Positions 50,781 to 61,335 of a DNA stretch of 64,000 bases are shown piece after piece (the stretch's first letter is position 1; each line of letters starts with the position of its first letter). This DNA is from Xestospongia muta. Taxonomy: Eukaryota > Porifera > Demospongiae > Haplosclerida > Petrosiidae. The notes beneath the pieces are model-generated. The model made no database searches. It had not been told where the DNA came from and saw nothing but the letters and a program-made list of their open reading frames with translations. Location of the stretch: the NCBI GenBank assembly GCA_963693285.1, contig OY848922.1:3274923-3338922 (forward strand), given 5' to 3'. The translations under genes were made by a program, and so were the position numbers.

Positions 50781-53700
50781 AGATTAGAAAGTAACTGTGA
50801 AAGCTGGTTAAATAAGCTGATCTAAAGAGTTTAGTAAGTTTATCTTTCTTAAATATACTAATAAAGTAGTCTAAATAGGTTAAAACTCTAAAATTAAGAG
50901 TTTAGAGCTTTTTGAAAGTTAAAAAAGATTAGAAATTAACTGTGAAATCTAAATAAATTAGCTAATCTAAAGAGTTTAGTAAGTTCATCTGTCTTAAATA
51001 TACTAATAAAGTAGTCTAAATACGTTAAAACTCTAAAATAAAGGGTTTCGAGCTTTTTGAAAGTTAAAAAAGATTGGAAATTAAGTGTGAAAACTGGTTA
51101 AATATACTGATCTAAAGAGTTTAGTAAGTTTATGTCTTAAATATACTAATAAAGTAGTCTAAATAGTTTAAAACTCTTAAATAATGAGTTTAGAGCCTTT
51201 TGAAAGTTAAGAAGATTAGAAACTAAGAGTAAATCTGGTTAAATAAGCTGATCTAAAGAGTTTAGTAAGTTTATCTGTCTTAAATATACTAATAAAGTAG
51301 TCTAAATAGGTTAAAACTCTAAAATAAAGAGTTTAGAGGTTTTTGAAAGTTAAAAAAGATTAGAAATTAAGTGTGAAAACTGGTTTAATAAGCTAATCGA
51401 AAGAGTTTAGTAAGTTTATCTGTCTTAAATACACTAATAAAGTAGTCTAAATAGGTTAAAACTCTAAAATTAAGTGTTTAGAGCTTTTTGAAAGTTAAAA
51501 AAGATTAGAAATTAAGTCTGAAAACTGGTTAAATAAGCTGATCTAAAGAGTTTAGTAAGTTTATCTGTCTTAAATATACTAATAAAGTAGTTTAAATAGG
51601 TTAAAACTCTAAAATAAAGTGTTTAAACCTTTTTCAAAGTTAAAAAAGATTAGAAATTAACTGTGAAAACTGGTTAAAAAGGCTGATCTAATGAGTTTAG
51701 TAAGTTTATCTGTCTTAAATATACTAATAAAGTAGTCTAAATAGGTTAAAACTATAAAATAAAGTGTTTAGACCTTTTTGAAAGTTAAAAAAGATTAGAA
51801 ATTAAGTTTAAAAACGTTTTAAATAAGCAGATCAAAAGATTTTAGTAAGTTTATCTATCTTAAATATACTAATAAAGTACTCTAAATAGGTTAAAACTCT
51901 AAAATAAAGAGTTTAGAGCTTTTTGAAAGTTAAAAAAATTAGAAAGTAACTGTGAAAACTGAATAAATTAGCTAATCTAAAGAGTTTAGTGAGTTTATCT
52001 GTCTTAAATATACTAATAACGTAGTCTAAATAGGTTAAAACTCTAAAATAAAGTGTTTAGAGCCTTTTAAAGTTAAAAAAGATTGAAAATTAAGTGTGAA
52101 AACTGGTTAAATATGCTGATCTAAAGAGTTTAGTAAGTTTATGTCTTAAATATACTAATAAAGTAGTCTAAATAGGTTAAAACTCTAAAATAAAGTGTTT
52201 CGAGCTTTTTGAAAGTTAAAAAAGATTAGAAAGTAACTGTGAAAACTGGTTAAATAAGCTGATCTAAAGAGTTTAGTAAGTTTATCTGTCTTAAATATAC
52301 TAATAAAGTAGTCTAAATAGGTTAAAACTCTAAAATAAAGAGTTTAGAGCTTTTTGAAAGTTAAAAAAGATTAGAAATTAACTGTGAAACTGGTTAAATA
52401 AGCTGATCTAAAGAGTTTAGTAAGTTTATCTCTCTTAAATATACTAATGAAGAAGTCTAAATAGGTTAAAACTCAAAATAAAGAGTTTATAGCTTTTTGA
52501 AAGTTAAAAAAGATTAGAAATTAACTGTGAAAAATGGTTAAATAAGCTGATCTAAAGAGTTTGGTAATTTTATGTCTTAAATATACTAATAAAGTATTCT
52601 AAATAGTGTAAAACTCTAAAATAAAGTGTTTAGAGGTTTTTGAAAGTTAAAAAAGATTAGAAATTAAGTGTGAAAACTGGTTAAATAAGCTGATCTAAAG
52701 AGTTTATTAAGTTTATCTGATTTAAATATACTAAATAAACTAGTCTAAATAGGTTAAAACTCTAAATTAAAGTGTTTAGAGCTTTTTGAAAGTTAAAAAA
52801 GATTAGAAATTAACTGTGAAAACTGGTTAAATAAGTTGAACTAAGAGTTTAGTAAGTTTATCTGTCTTAAATATACTAATAACGAAGTCTAAATAGGTGA
52901 AAACTCTAAATTAAAGAGTTTAGAGCTTCTTGAAAGTTAAACAAGATTAGAAATTAACGGTGAAACTGGTTAAATAAGCTGATCTAAAGAGTTTAGTAAG
53001 TTTATCTCTCTTAAATATACTAATAAAGAAGTCTAAATAGGTTAAAATTCTAAAATAAAGAGTTTATAGCTTTTTGAAAGTTAAAAAAGATTAGAAATTA
53101 ACTGTGAAAACTTGTTAAATAAGCTGATCTAAAGAGTTTAGTAAGTTTATGTCTTAAATATACTAATAAAGTATTCTAAATAGTGTAAAACTTTAAAATA
53201 AAGTGTTTAGAGGTTTTTGAAAGTTAAAAAAGATTAGAAATTAAGTGTGAAAACTGGTTAAATAAGCTGATCTAAAGAGTTTAGTAAGTTTATCTGTCTT
53301 AAATATACTAAATAAACTAGTCTAAATAGGTTAAAACTCTAAATTAAAGTGTTTAGAGCTTTTTGAAAGTTAAAAAAAGATTAGAAATTAAGTGTGAAAA
53401 CTGTTTAAATAAGCTGAACTAAAGAGTTTAGTAAGTTTATCTGTCTTAAATATGCTAATAAAGAAGTCCAAATAGGTGAAAACTCTAAATTAAAGATTTT
53501 ACAGCTTTTTGAAAGTTAAAAAACATTAGAATTAAGAGTGAAAACAGATTAAATAAGCGGATGTAAAGAGTTTAGTAAGTTTATGCCTTAAATACACTAA
53601 TAAAGTAGCCTAAATAGTTTATAAGTCTAAAATAAAGTGTTTAGAGCTTTTTGAAAGTTAAAAAGATTAGAAATTAAGTGTGAAACCTGGTTTAATAAGC

Positions 53701-55100
53701 TGGTCTAAAGAGTTTAGTAAGTTTATCTTTCTTAAATATACCAATAAACAGTCTAAATATGTTAAAACTCTAAAATAAAGTGTTTAGAGCTTTTTGAAAT
53801 TTAAAAGAGATTAGACATTAACTGTGAAAACTGGGTAATTAAACTGATCTAAAGAGTTTAGTAAGTTTATCTCTCTTAAATATACTAATAAAGTAGTGTA
53901 AATAGGTTAAAACTCTAAAATAAAGAGTTTAGAGCTTTTTGAAAGTTAAAACAGATTAGAAATGAAGAGTGAAAACTGGTTAAATAAGCGGACCTAAAGA
54001 GTTTAGTAAGTTTATGTCTTAATTATATTAATAAAGTAGTCTAAATAGGTTAAAACTCTAAAATAAAGTGTTTAGAGCTTATTGAAAGTTAAAAAGATTA
54101 GAAAATAACTATGAAAACTGGTTAAATAAGCTGATCTAAAGAGTTTAGTAAGTTTATCTGTCTTAAATATACTAATAAAGTAGTCTAAATAGGTTAAAAC
54201 TCTAAAATAAAGAGTTAAGACCTTTTTGAAAGTTAAAAAAGATTAGAAATTAACTGTGAAAACTGGTTAAATAATCTGATCTAGGGAGTTTAGTAAGTTA
54301 ATCTGTCTTAAATATACTAATAAAATAGTCTAAATAGGTTAAAACTCAAAAAAAAAGTGTTTAGAGCTTTTTGAAAGTTAAAAAAGATTAGAAATTAAGT
54401 GCGAAAAATGGATCAATAAGTTGATCTAAAGAGTTTAGTAAGTTTAACCCTCTTAAATACACTAATAAAGTAGTCTAAATATTTAAAAATCTAAAAATTA
54501 AGAGTTTAGAGCTTTTTGAAAGTTAAAAAAGATTAGAAATTAAATGTGAAAGCTGGCTGAACAAGCTCATCTAAAGAGTTTAGTAAGTTTATCTGTCTTA
54601 AATATACTAATAAAGTAGTCTAAATAGGTTAAAACTCTACAATAAAGAGTTTATAGCTTTTTGAAAGTTAAAAAAGATTAGAAATTAACTGTGAAAAATG
54701 GTTAAATAAGCTGATCTAAAGAGTTTAGTAAGTTTCTCTGTCTTAAATATACTAATAAAGTAGTCGAAATAAGTTAAAACTCTAAAAAAGTGTTTGGAGC
54801 TTTTTGAAAGTTAAAAAAGATTAGAAATTAACTGTGAAAACTGGTTAAATAAGCTGATCTAAAGAGTTTAGTAAGTTTATCTGTCTTAAATATACTAATA
54901 AAGTAGTCTAAATAGGTTAAAACTCTAAAATAAAGAGTTTATAGCTTTTTGAAAGTTAAAAAAGATTAGAAATTAACTGTGAAAATGGTTAAATAAGCTG
55001 ATCTAAAGAGTTTAGTAAGTTTCTCTGTCTTAAATATACTAATAAAGTAGTCTAAATAGGATAAAACTATAAAATAAAGAGTTTATAGCTTTTCGAAAGT
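50781..55100 (+). repeat. 40-mer HOR, copy 2
   Basis: Second copy of the 5774-bp block. The offset is kept at both ends. Inside it, the TACTAAATAAACTAGTC unit is present twice (52741 and 53318 counterparts of 47403), because a 4-mer duplicated. At the right end the offset grows to 6215 bp (CTCATTAAATAATCTG 49214/55429), that is, three more monomers. Confidence 0.82.
52443..53600 (+). repeat. 4-mer HOR, 577 bp, two copies
   Basis: TATTCTAAATAGTGTAAAAC at 52595/53172 and the TAGTCT of the ACTAAATAAACTAGTC unit at 52741/53318 are 577 bp apart. Flanking units with AGAAGTC and GTTTAGAGGTTTTTG recur with them. Confidence 0.88.
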
Positions 55101-57720
55101 TAAAAAAGATTAGAAATAAAGTGTGAAAACTGGTTAAATAAGCTGATCTAAAGAGTTTAGTAAGTTTCTCTGTCTTAAATATACTAATAAAGTAGTCGAA
55201 ATAAGTTAAAACTCTAAAAAAAGTGTTTGGAGCTCTTTGAAAGTTAAAAAAGATTAGAAATTAACTGTGAAAACTGGTTAAATAAGCTGATCTAAAGAGT
55301 TTAGTAAGTTTATCTGTCTTAAATACACTAATAAAGTAGTCTAAAGAGGTTAAAACTCGAAAATAAAGAGTTTAGAGCTTCTTGAAAGTTAAAAAAGATT
55401 AGAAATTAACTGTGAAAACTCATTAAATAATCTGATCTAAAGAGTTATTAAGTTTATCTGTCTTAAATATACTAATAAAGTAGTCTAAATAGGTTAAACC
55501 TCTAAAATAAAAAGTTTAGAGCTTTTTGAAAGTTAAAACAGATTAGAAATTAACTGTGAAAACTGGTTAAATAAGCTGATCTAAAGAGTTTAGTAAGTTT
55601 ATCTGTCTTAAATATACTAATAAAGTAGTCTAAATAGGTTAAAACTCTAAAATAAAGTGTTTAGAGCTTTTTGAAAGTTAAAAAAGATTAGATATTAACT
55701 GTTAAAACTGGTTAAATAAGCTGATCTAAAGAGTTTAGTAAGTGTATCTGTCTTAAATATACTAATAAAGTAGTCTAAATAGGTTAAAACTCTAAAATAA
55801 AGAGTTTAGAGCTTTTAGAAAGTTAAATAAGATTAGAAATTAACTGTGAAAACTGGTTAAATAAGCTGATCTAAAGAGTTTAATAAGTTTATCTGTCTTA
55901 AATATACTAATAAAGTAGTCTAAATAGGTTAAAACTCTAAAATAAAGAGTTTAGAGCTTTTAGAAAGTTAAAAAAGATTAGAAATTAAGTGTGAAAACTG
56001 GTTAAATAAGCTGATCTAAAGAGTTCAGTAATTTTATCTCTCTTAAATATTCTAATAAAGTAGTCTAAATAGGTTAAAACTCTAAAATAAAGAGTTTAGA
56101 GCCTTTTTAAAGTTTAAAAGATTAGAAATTAAGTGTGAAAACTGGTTAAATAAGCTAATCTAATGAGTTTAGTAAGTTTATCTGTCTTAAATATACTAAT
56201 AAAGTAGTCAAAAGAGGTTAAAACACTAAAATAAGGAGTTTAGAGCTTTTTGAAAGTTAAAAAAGATTAGAAATTAACTGTGAAAACTGGTTAAATAAGC
56301 TGATCTAAAGAGTTTCGTAAGGTTATCTCTCTTAAATATACTAATAAAGTAGTCTAAATAGGTTAAAACTCTAAAATAAAGAGTTTAGAGCTTTTTGAAA
56401 GTTAAAAAAGATTAGAAATTAACTGTGAAAACTGGTTAAATAAGCTGATCTAAAGAGTTTAGTAAGTTTATCTCTCTTAAATATACTAATAAAGTAGTCT
56501 AAATAGGTTAAAACTATAAAATAAAGAGTTTATAGCTTTTTGAAAGTTAAAAAAGATTAGAAATTAAGTGTGAAAACTGGTTAAATAAGCTGATGTAAAG
56601 AGTTTAGTAAGTTTATCTGTCTTAAATATACTAATAAAGTAGTCTAAATAGGTTAAAACTCTAAAATAAAGAGTTTAGAGCTTTTTGAAAGTTAAAAAAG
56701 ATTAGAAATTAACTGTGAAAACTGGTTAAATAAGCTGATCTTAAGAGTATAGTAAGTTTATCTGTCTTAAATATACTAATAAAGTAGTCTAAATAGGTTA
56801 AAACTCTAAAATAAAGACTTTAGAGCTTTTTGAAAGTTAAAAAAGATTAGAAATTAACTGTGAAAACTGGTTAAATAAGCTGATCTAAAGAGTTTAGTAA
56901 GTTTATCTGTCTTAAATATACTAATAAAGTAGTCTAAATAGGTTAAAACTCTAAAATAAAGAGTTTAGAGCTTTTAAAAAGTTAAAAAAGATTAGAAATT
57001 AAGTGTGAAAACTGGTTAAATAAGCTGATCTAAAGAGTTTAGTAAGTTTATCTGTCTTAAATATACTAATAAAGTAGTGTAAATAGGTTAAAACTCCAAA
57101 TTAAAGAGTTTAGAGCTTTTTGAAAGTTAAAAAAGATTAGAAATTAAGTGTGAAAACTGGTTAAATAAGCTGATCTAAAGAGTTTAGTAAGTTTATCTCT
57201 CTTAAATATACTAATAAAGTAGTCTAAATAGGTTAAAACTCTAAAATAAAGAGTTTCGAGCGTTTTGAAAGTTAAAAAAGATTAGAAATTAACTGTGAAA
57301 ACTGGTTAAATAAGCTGATCTAAAGAGTTTAGTAAGTTTATCTGTCTTAAATATACTAATAAAGTAGTCTAAATAGGTTAAAACTCCAAATTAAAGAGTT
57401 TAGAGCTTTTTGAAAGTTAAAAAAGATTAGAAATTAAGTGTGAAAACTGGTTAAATAAGCTGATCTAAAAAGTTTCGTAAGTTTATCTGTCTTAAATATA
57501 CTAATAAAGTAGTCTAAATAGGTTAAAACTCAAATATAAAGAGTTTAGAGCTTTTTGAAAGTTAAAAAAGATTAGAAATTAAGTGTAAAAACTGGCTAAA
57601 TAAGCTGATGTAAAGAGTTTAGTAAGTTTATCTGTCTTAAATATACTAATAAAGTAGTCTAAGTAGGTTAAAACTCTAAAATAAAGAGTTTAGAGCTTTT
57701 TGAAATTTAAAAAAGATTAG
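54050..57720 (+). repeat. 25/26-mer HOR, copy A
   Basis: The marker order is CTTATTGAAAG with AAAATAACTATG (54078), GAGTTAAGACC, GATCTAGGGAG, AACCCTCTTAAATA, TGGCTGAACAAGC (54554), TTTCTCTGTC with AGTCGAAATAAG, GTTTGGAGC, CTTCTTG, CTCATTAAATAATC (55429), AACTCCAAATTAAAG (57091) and CAAATATAAAG (57531). The same order appears in copies B and C. Offsets to B range from 3616 to 4041 bp, because several whole monomers differ between the copies. Confidence 0.88.
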
Positions 57721-60700
57721 AAATTAACTGTGAAAACTGGTTAAATAAGCTGATCTAAAGAGTTTAGTAAGTTTATCTGTCTTAAATATACTAATAAAGT
57801 AGTCTAAATAGGTTAAAACTCTAAAATAAAGTGTTTAGAGCTTATTGAAAGTTAAAAAGATTAGAAAATAACTATGAAAACTGGTTAAATAAGCTGATCT
57901 AAAGAGTTTAGTAAGTTTATCTGTCTTAAATATACTAATAAAGTAGTCTAAATAGGTTAAAACTCTAAAATAAAGAGTTAAGACCTTTTTGAAAGTTAAA
58001 AAAGATTAGAAATTAACTGTGAAAACTGGTTAAATAATCTGATCTAGGGAGTTTAGTAAGTTAATCTGTCTTAAATATACTAATAAAATAGTCTAAATAG
58101 GTTAAAACTCAAAAAAAAAGTGTTTAGAGCTTTTTGAAAGTTAAAAAAGATTAGAAATTAAGTGCGAAAAATGGTTCAATAAGTTGATCTAAAGAGTTTA
58201 GTAACTTTAACCCTCTTAAATATACTAATAAAGTAGTCTAAATATTTAAAAATCTAAAAATTAAGAGTTTAGAGCTTTTTGAAAGTTAAAAAAGATTAGA
58301 AATTAAATGTGAAAGCTGGCTGAACAAGCTCATCTAAAGAGTTTAGTAAGTTTCTCTGTCTTAAATATACTAATAAAGTAGTCGACATAAGTTAAAACTC
58401 TAAAAAAAGTGTTTGGAGCTTTTTGAAAGTTAAAAAAGATTAGAAATTAAGTGTGAAAACTGGTTAAATAAGCTGATCTAAAGAGTTTAGTAAGTTTATC
58501 TGTCTTAAATACACTAATAAAGTAGTCTAAATAGGTTAAAACTCTAAAATAAAGAGTTTATAGCTTTTTGAAAGTTAAAAAAATTAGAAATTAACTGTTA
58601 AAAATGGTTAAATAAGCTGATCTAAAGAGTTTAGTAAGTTTCTCTGTCTTAAATATACTAATAAAGTAGTCGAAATAAGTTAAAACTCTAAAAAAAGTGT
58701 TTGGAGCTTTTTGAAAGTTAAAAAAGATTAGAAATTAAGTGTGAAAACTGGTGAAATAAGCTGATCTAAAGAGTTTAGTAAGTTTATTTGTCTTAAATAT
58801 ACTAATAAAGTAGTCTAAATAGGTTAAAACTCTAAAATAAACAGTTTAGAGCTTTTTGAAAGTTAAAAAATTAGAAATTAACTGTGAAAACTGGTTAAAT
58901 AAGCTGATCTAAAGAGTTTAGTAAGTTTATCTGTCTTAAATATACTAATAAAGTAGTCTAAATAGGTTAAAACTCTAAAATAAAGAGTTTAGAGCTTTTT
59001 GAAAGTTAAAAAAGATTAGAAATTAACTGTGAAAACTGGTTAAATAAGCTGATCTAAAGAGTTTAGTAAGTTTATCTGTCTTAAATATACTAATAAAGTA
59101 GTCTAAATAGGTTAAAACTCTAAAATAAAGAGTTTATAGCTTTTTGAAAGTTAAAAAAGATTAGAAATTAAGTGTGAAAACTGGTTAAATAAGCTGATCT
59201 AAAGAGTTTAGTAAGTTTCTCTGTCTTAAATATACTAATAAAGTAGTCGAAATAAGTTAAAACTCTAAAAAAAGTGTTTGGAGCTCTTTGAAAGTTAAAA
59301 AAGATTAGAAATTAATTGTGAAAACTGGTTAAATAAGCTGATCTAAAGAGTTTAGTAAGTTTATCTGTCTTAAATATACTAATAAAGTAGTCTAAAGAGG
59401 TTAAAACTCTAAAATAAAGAGTTTAGAGCTTCTTGAAAGTTAAAAAAGATTAGAAATTAACTGTGAAAACTCATTAAATAATCTGATCTAAAGAGTTATT
59501 AAGTTTATCTGTCTTAAATATACTAATAAAGTAGTCTAAATAGGTTAAAACTCTAAAATAAAAAGTTTAGACCTTTTTGAAAGTTAAAACAGATTAGAAA
59601 TTAACTGTGAAAACTGGTTAAATAAGCTGATCTAAAGAGTTTAGTAAGTTTATCTGTCTTAAATATACTAATAAAGTAGTCTAAATAGGTTAAAACTCTA
59701 AAATAAAGAGTTTAGAGCTTTTTGAAAGTTAAAAAAGATTAGATATTAACTGTGAAAACTGGTTAAATAAGCTGATCTAAAGAGTTTAGTAAGTGTATCT
59801 GTCTTAAATATACTAATAAAGTAGTCTAAATAGGTTAAAACTCTAAAATAAAGAGTTTAGAGCTTTTAGAAAGTTAAAAAAGATTAGAAATTAACTGTGA
59901 AAACTGGTTAAATAAGCTGATGTAAAGAGTTTAGTAAGTTTATCTGTCTTAAATACACTAATAAAGTAGTCTAAATAGGTTAAAACTCTAAAATAAAGAG
60001 TTTAGAGCTTTTTGAAAGTTAAAAAAGATTAGAAATTAACTGTGAAAACTGGTTAAATAAGCTGATCTAAAGAGTTTAGTAAGTTTATCTGTCTTAAATA
60101 TACTAATAAAGTAGTCTAAATAGGTTAAAACTCTAAAATAAAGAGTTTAGAGCTTTTTGAAAGTTAAAAAGATTAGAAATTAAGTGTGAAAACTGGTTAA
60201 ATAAGCTGATGTACAGAGTTTAGTAAGTTTATCTCTCTTAAATATACTAATAAAGTAGTCTAAATAGGTTAAAACTCTAAAATAAAGAGTTTAGAGCTTT
60301 TTGAAAGTTAAAAAAGATTAGAAATTAACTGTAAAAACTGGTTAAATAAGGTTATCTAAAGAGTTTAGTAAGTTTATCTGTCTTAAATATACTAATAAAG
60401 TAGTCTAAATAGGTTAAAACTCTAAAATAAAGACTTTAGAGCTTTTTGAAAGTTAAAAAAGATTAGAAATTAACTGTGAAAACTGGTTAAATAAGCTGAT
60501 CTAAAGAGTTTAGTAAGTTTATCTGTCTTAAATATACTAATAAAGTAGTCTAAATAGGTTAAAACTCTAAAATAAAGAGTTTAGAGCTTTTACAAAGTTA
60601 AAAAAGATTAGAAATTAAGTGTGAAAACTGGTTAAATAAGCTGATCTAAAGAGTTTAGTAAGTTTATCTGTCTTAAATATACTAATAAAGTAGTGTAAAT

Positions 60701-61335
60701 AGGTTAAAACTCCAAATTAAAGAGTTTAGAGCTTTTTGAAAGTTAAAAAAGATTAGAAATTAAGTGTGAAAACTGGTTAAATAAGCTGATCTAAAGAGTT
60801 TAGTAAGTTTATCCCTCTTAAATATACTAATAAAGTAGTCTAAATAGGTTAAAACTCTAAAATAAAGAGTTTCGAGCGTTTTGAAAGTTAAAAAAGATTA
60901 GAAATTAAGTGTGAAAACTGGTTAAATAAGCTGATCTAAAGAGTTTAGTAAGTTTATCTGTCTTAAATATACTAATAAAGTAGTCTAAATAGGTTAAAAC
61001 TCCAAATTAAAGAGTTTAGAGCTTTTTGAAAGTTAAAAAAGATTAGAAATTAAGTGTGAAAACTGGTTAAATAAGCTGATCTAAAAAGTTTCGTAAGTTT
61101 ATCTGTCTTAAATATACTAATAAAGTAGTCTAAATAGGTTAAAACTCAAATATAAAGAGTTTAGAGCTTTTTGAAAGTTAAAAAAGATTAGAAATTAAGT
61201 GTAAAAACTGGCTAAATAAGCTGATGTAAAGAGTTTAGTAAGTTTATCTGTCTTAAATATACTAATAAAGTAGTCTAAGTAGGTTAAAACTCTAAAATAA
61301 AGAGTTTAGAGCTTTTTGAAAGTTAAAAAAGATTA
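57721..61335 (+). repeat. 25-mer HOR, copy B (3616 bp)
   Basis: Exact 3616-bp offsets link A to B in the second half (GACTTTAGAGC 56816/60432, AACTCCAAATTAAAG 57091/60707, CAAATATAAAG 57531/61147, AAGTAGG 57661/61277) and B to C at the start (CTTATTGAAAG 57841/61457, TGGCTGAAC 58317/61933). B lacks the monomer with ACTCTACAATAAAGAG that A (54,63x) and C (62,01x) both have. Confidence 0.9.
58970..58990 (+). repeat. Dyad symmetry within the consensus monomer (representative copy)
   Basis: AAACTCT (58970-58976) and AGAGTTT (58984-58990) form a perfect 7-bp inverted repeat around AAAATAA. An alternative overlapping dyad pairs CTCTAAA with TTTAGAG. It is intact in monomers of the AAAGAG class and broken in the AAAGTG, AAACAA and AAAGAC classes, so it is a feature of one monomer type and is commonest in the right half of the array. 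A role, if any, is unknown. Confidence 0.7.
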
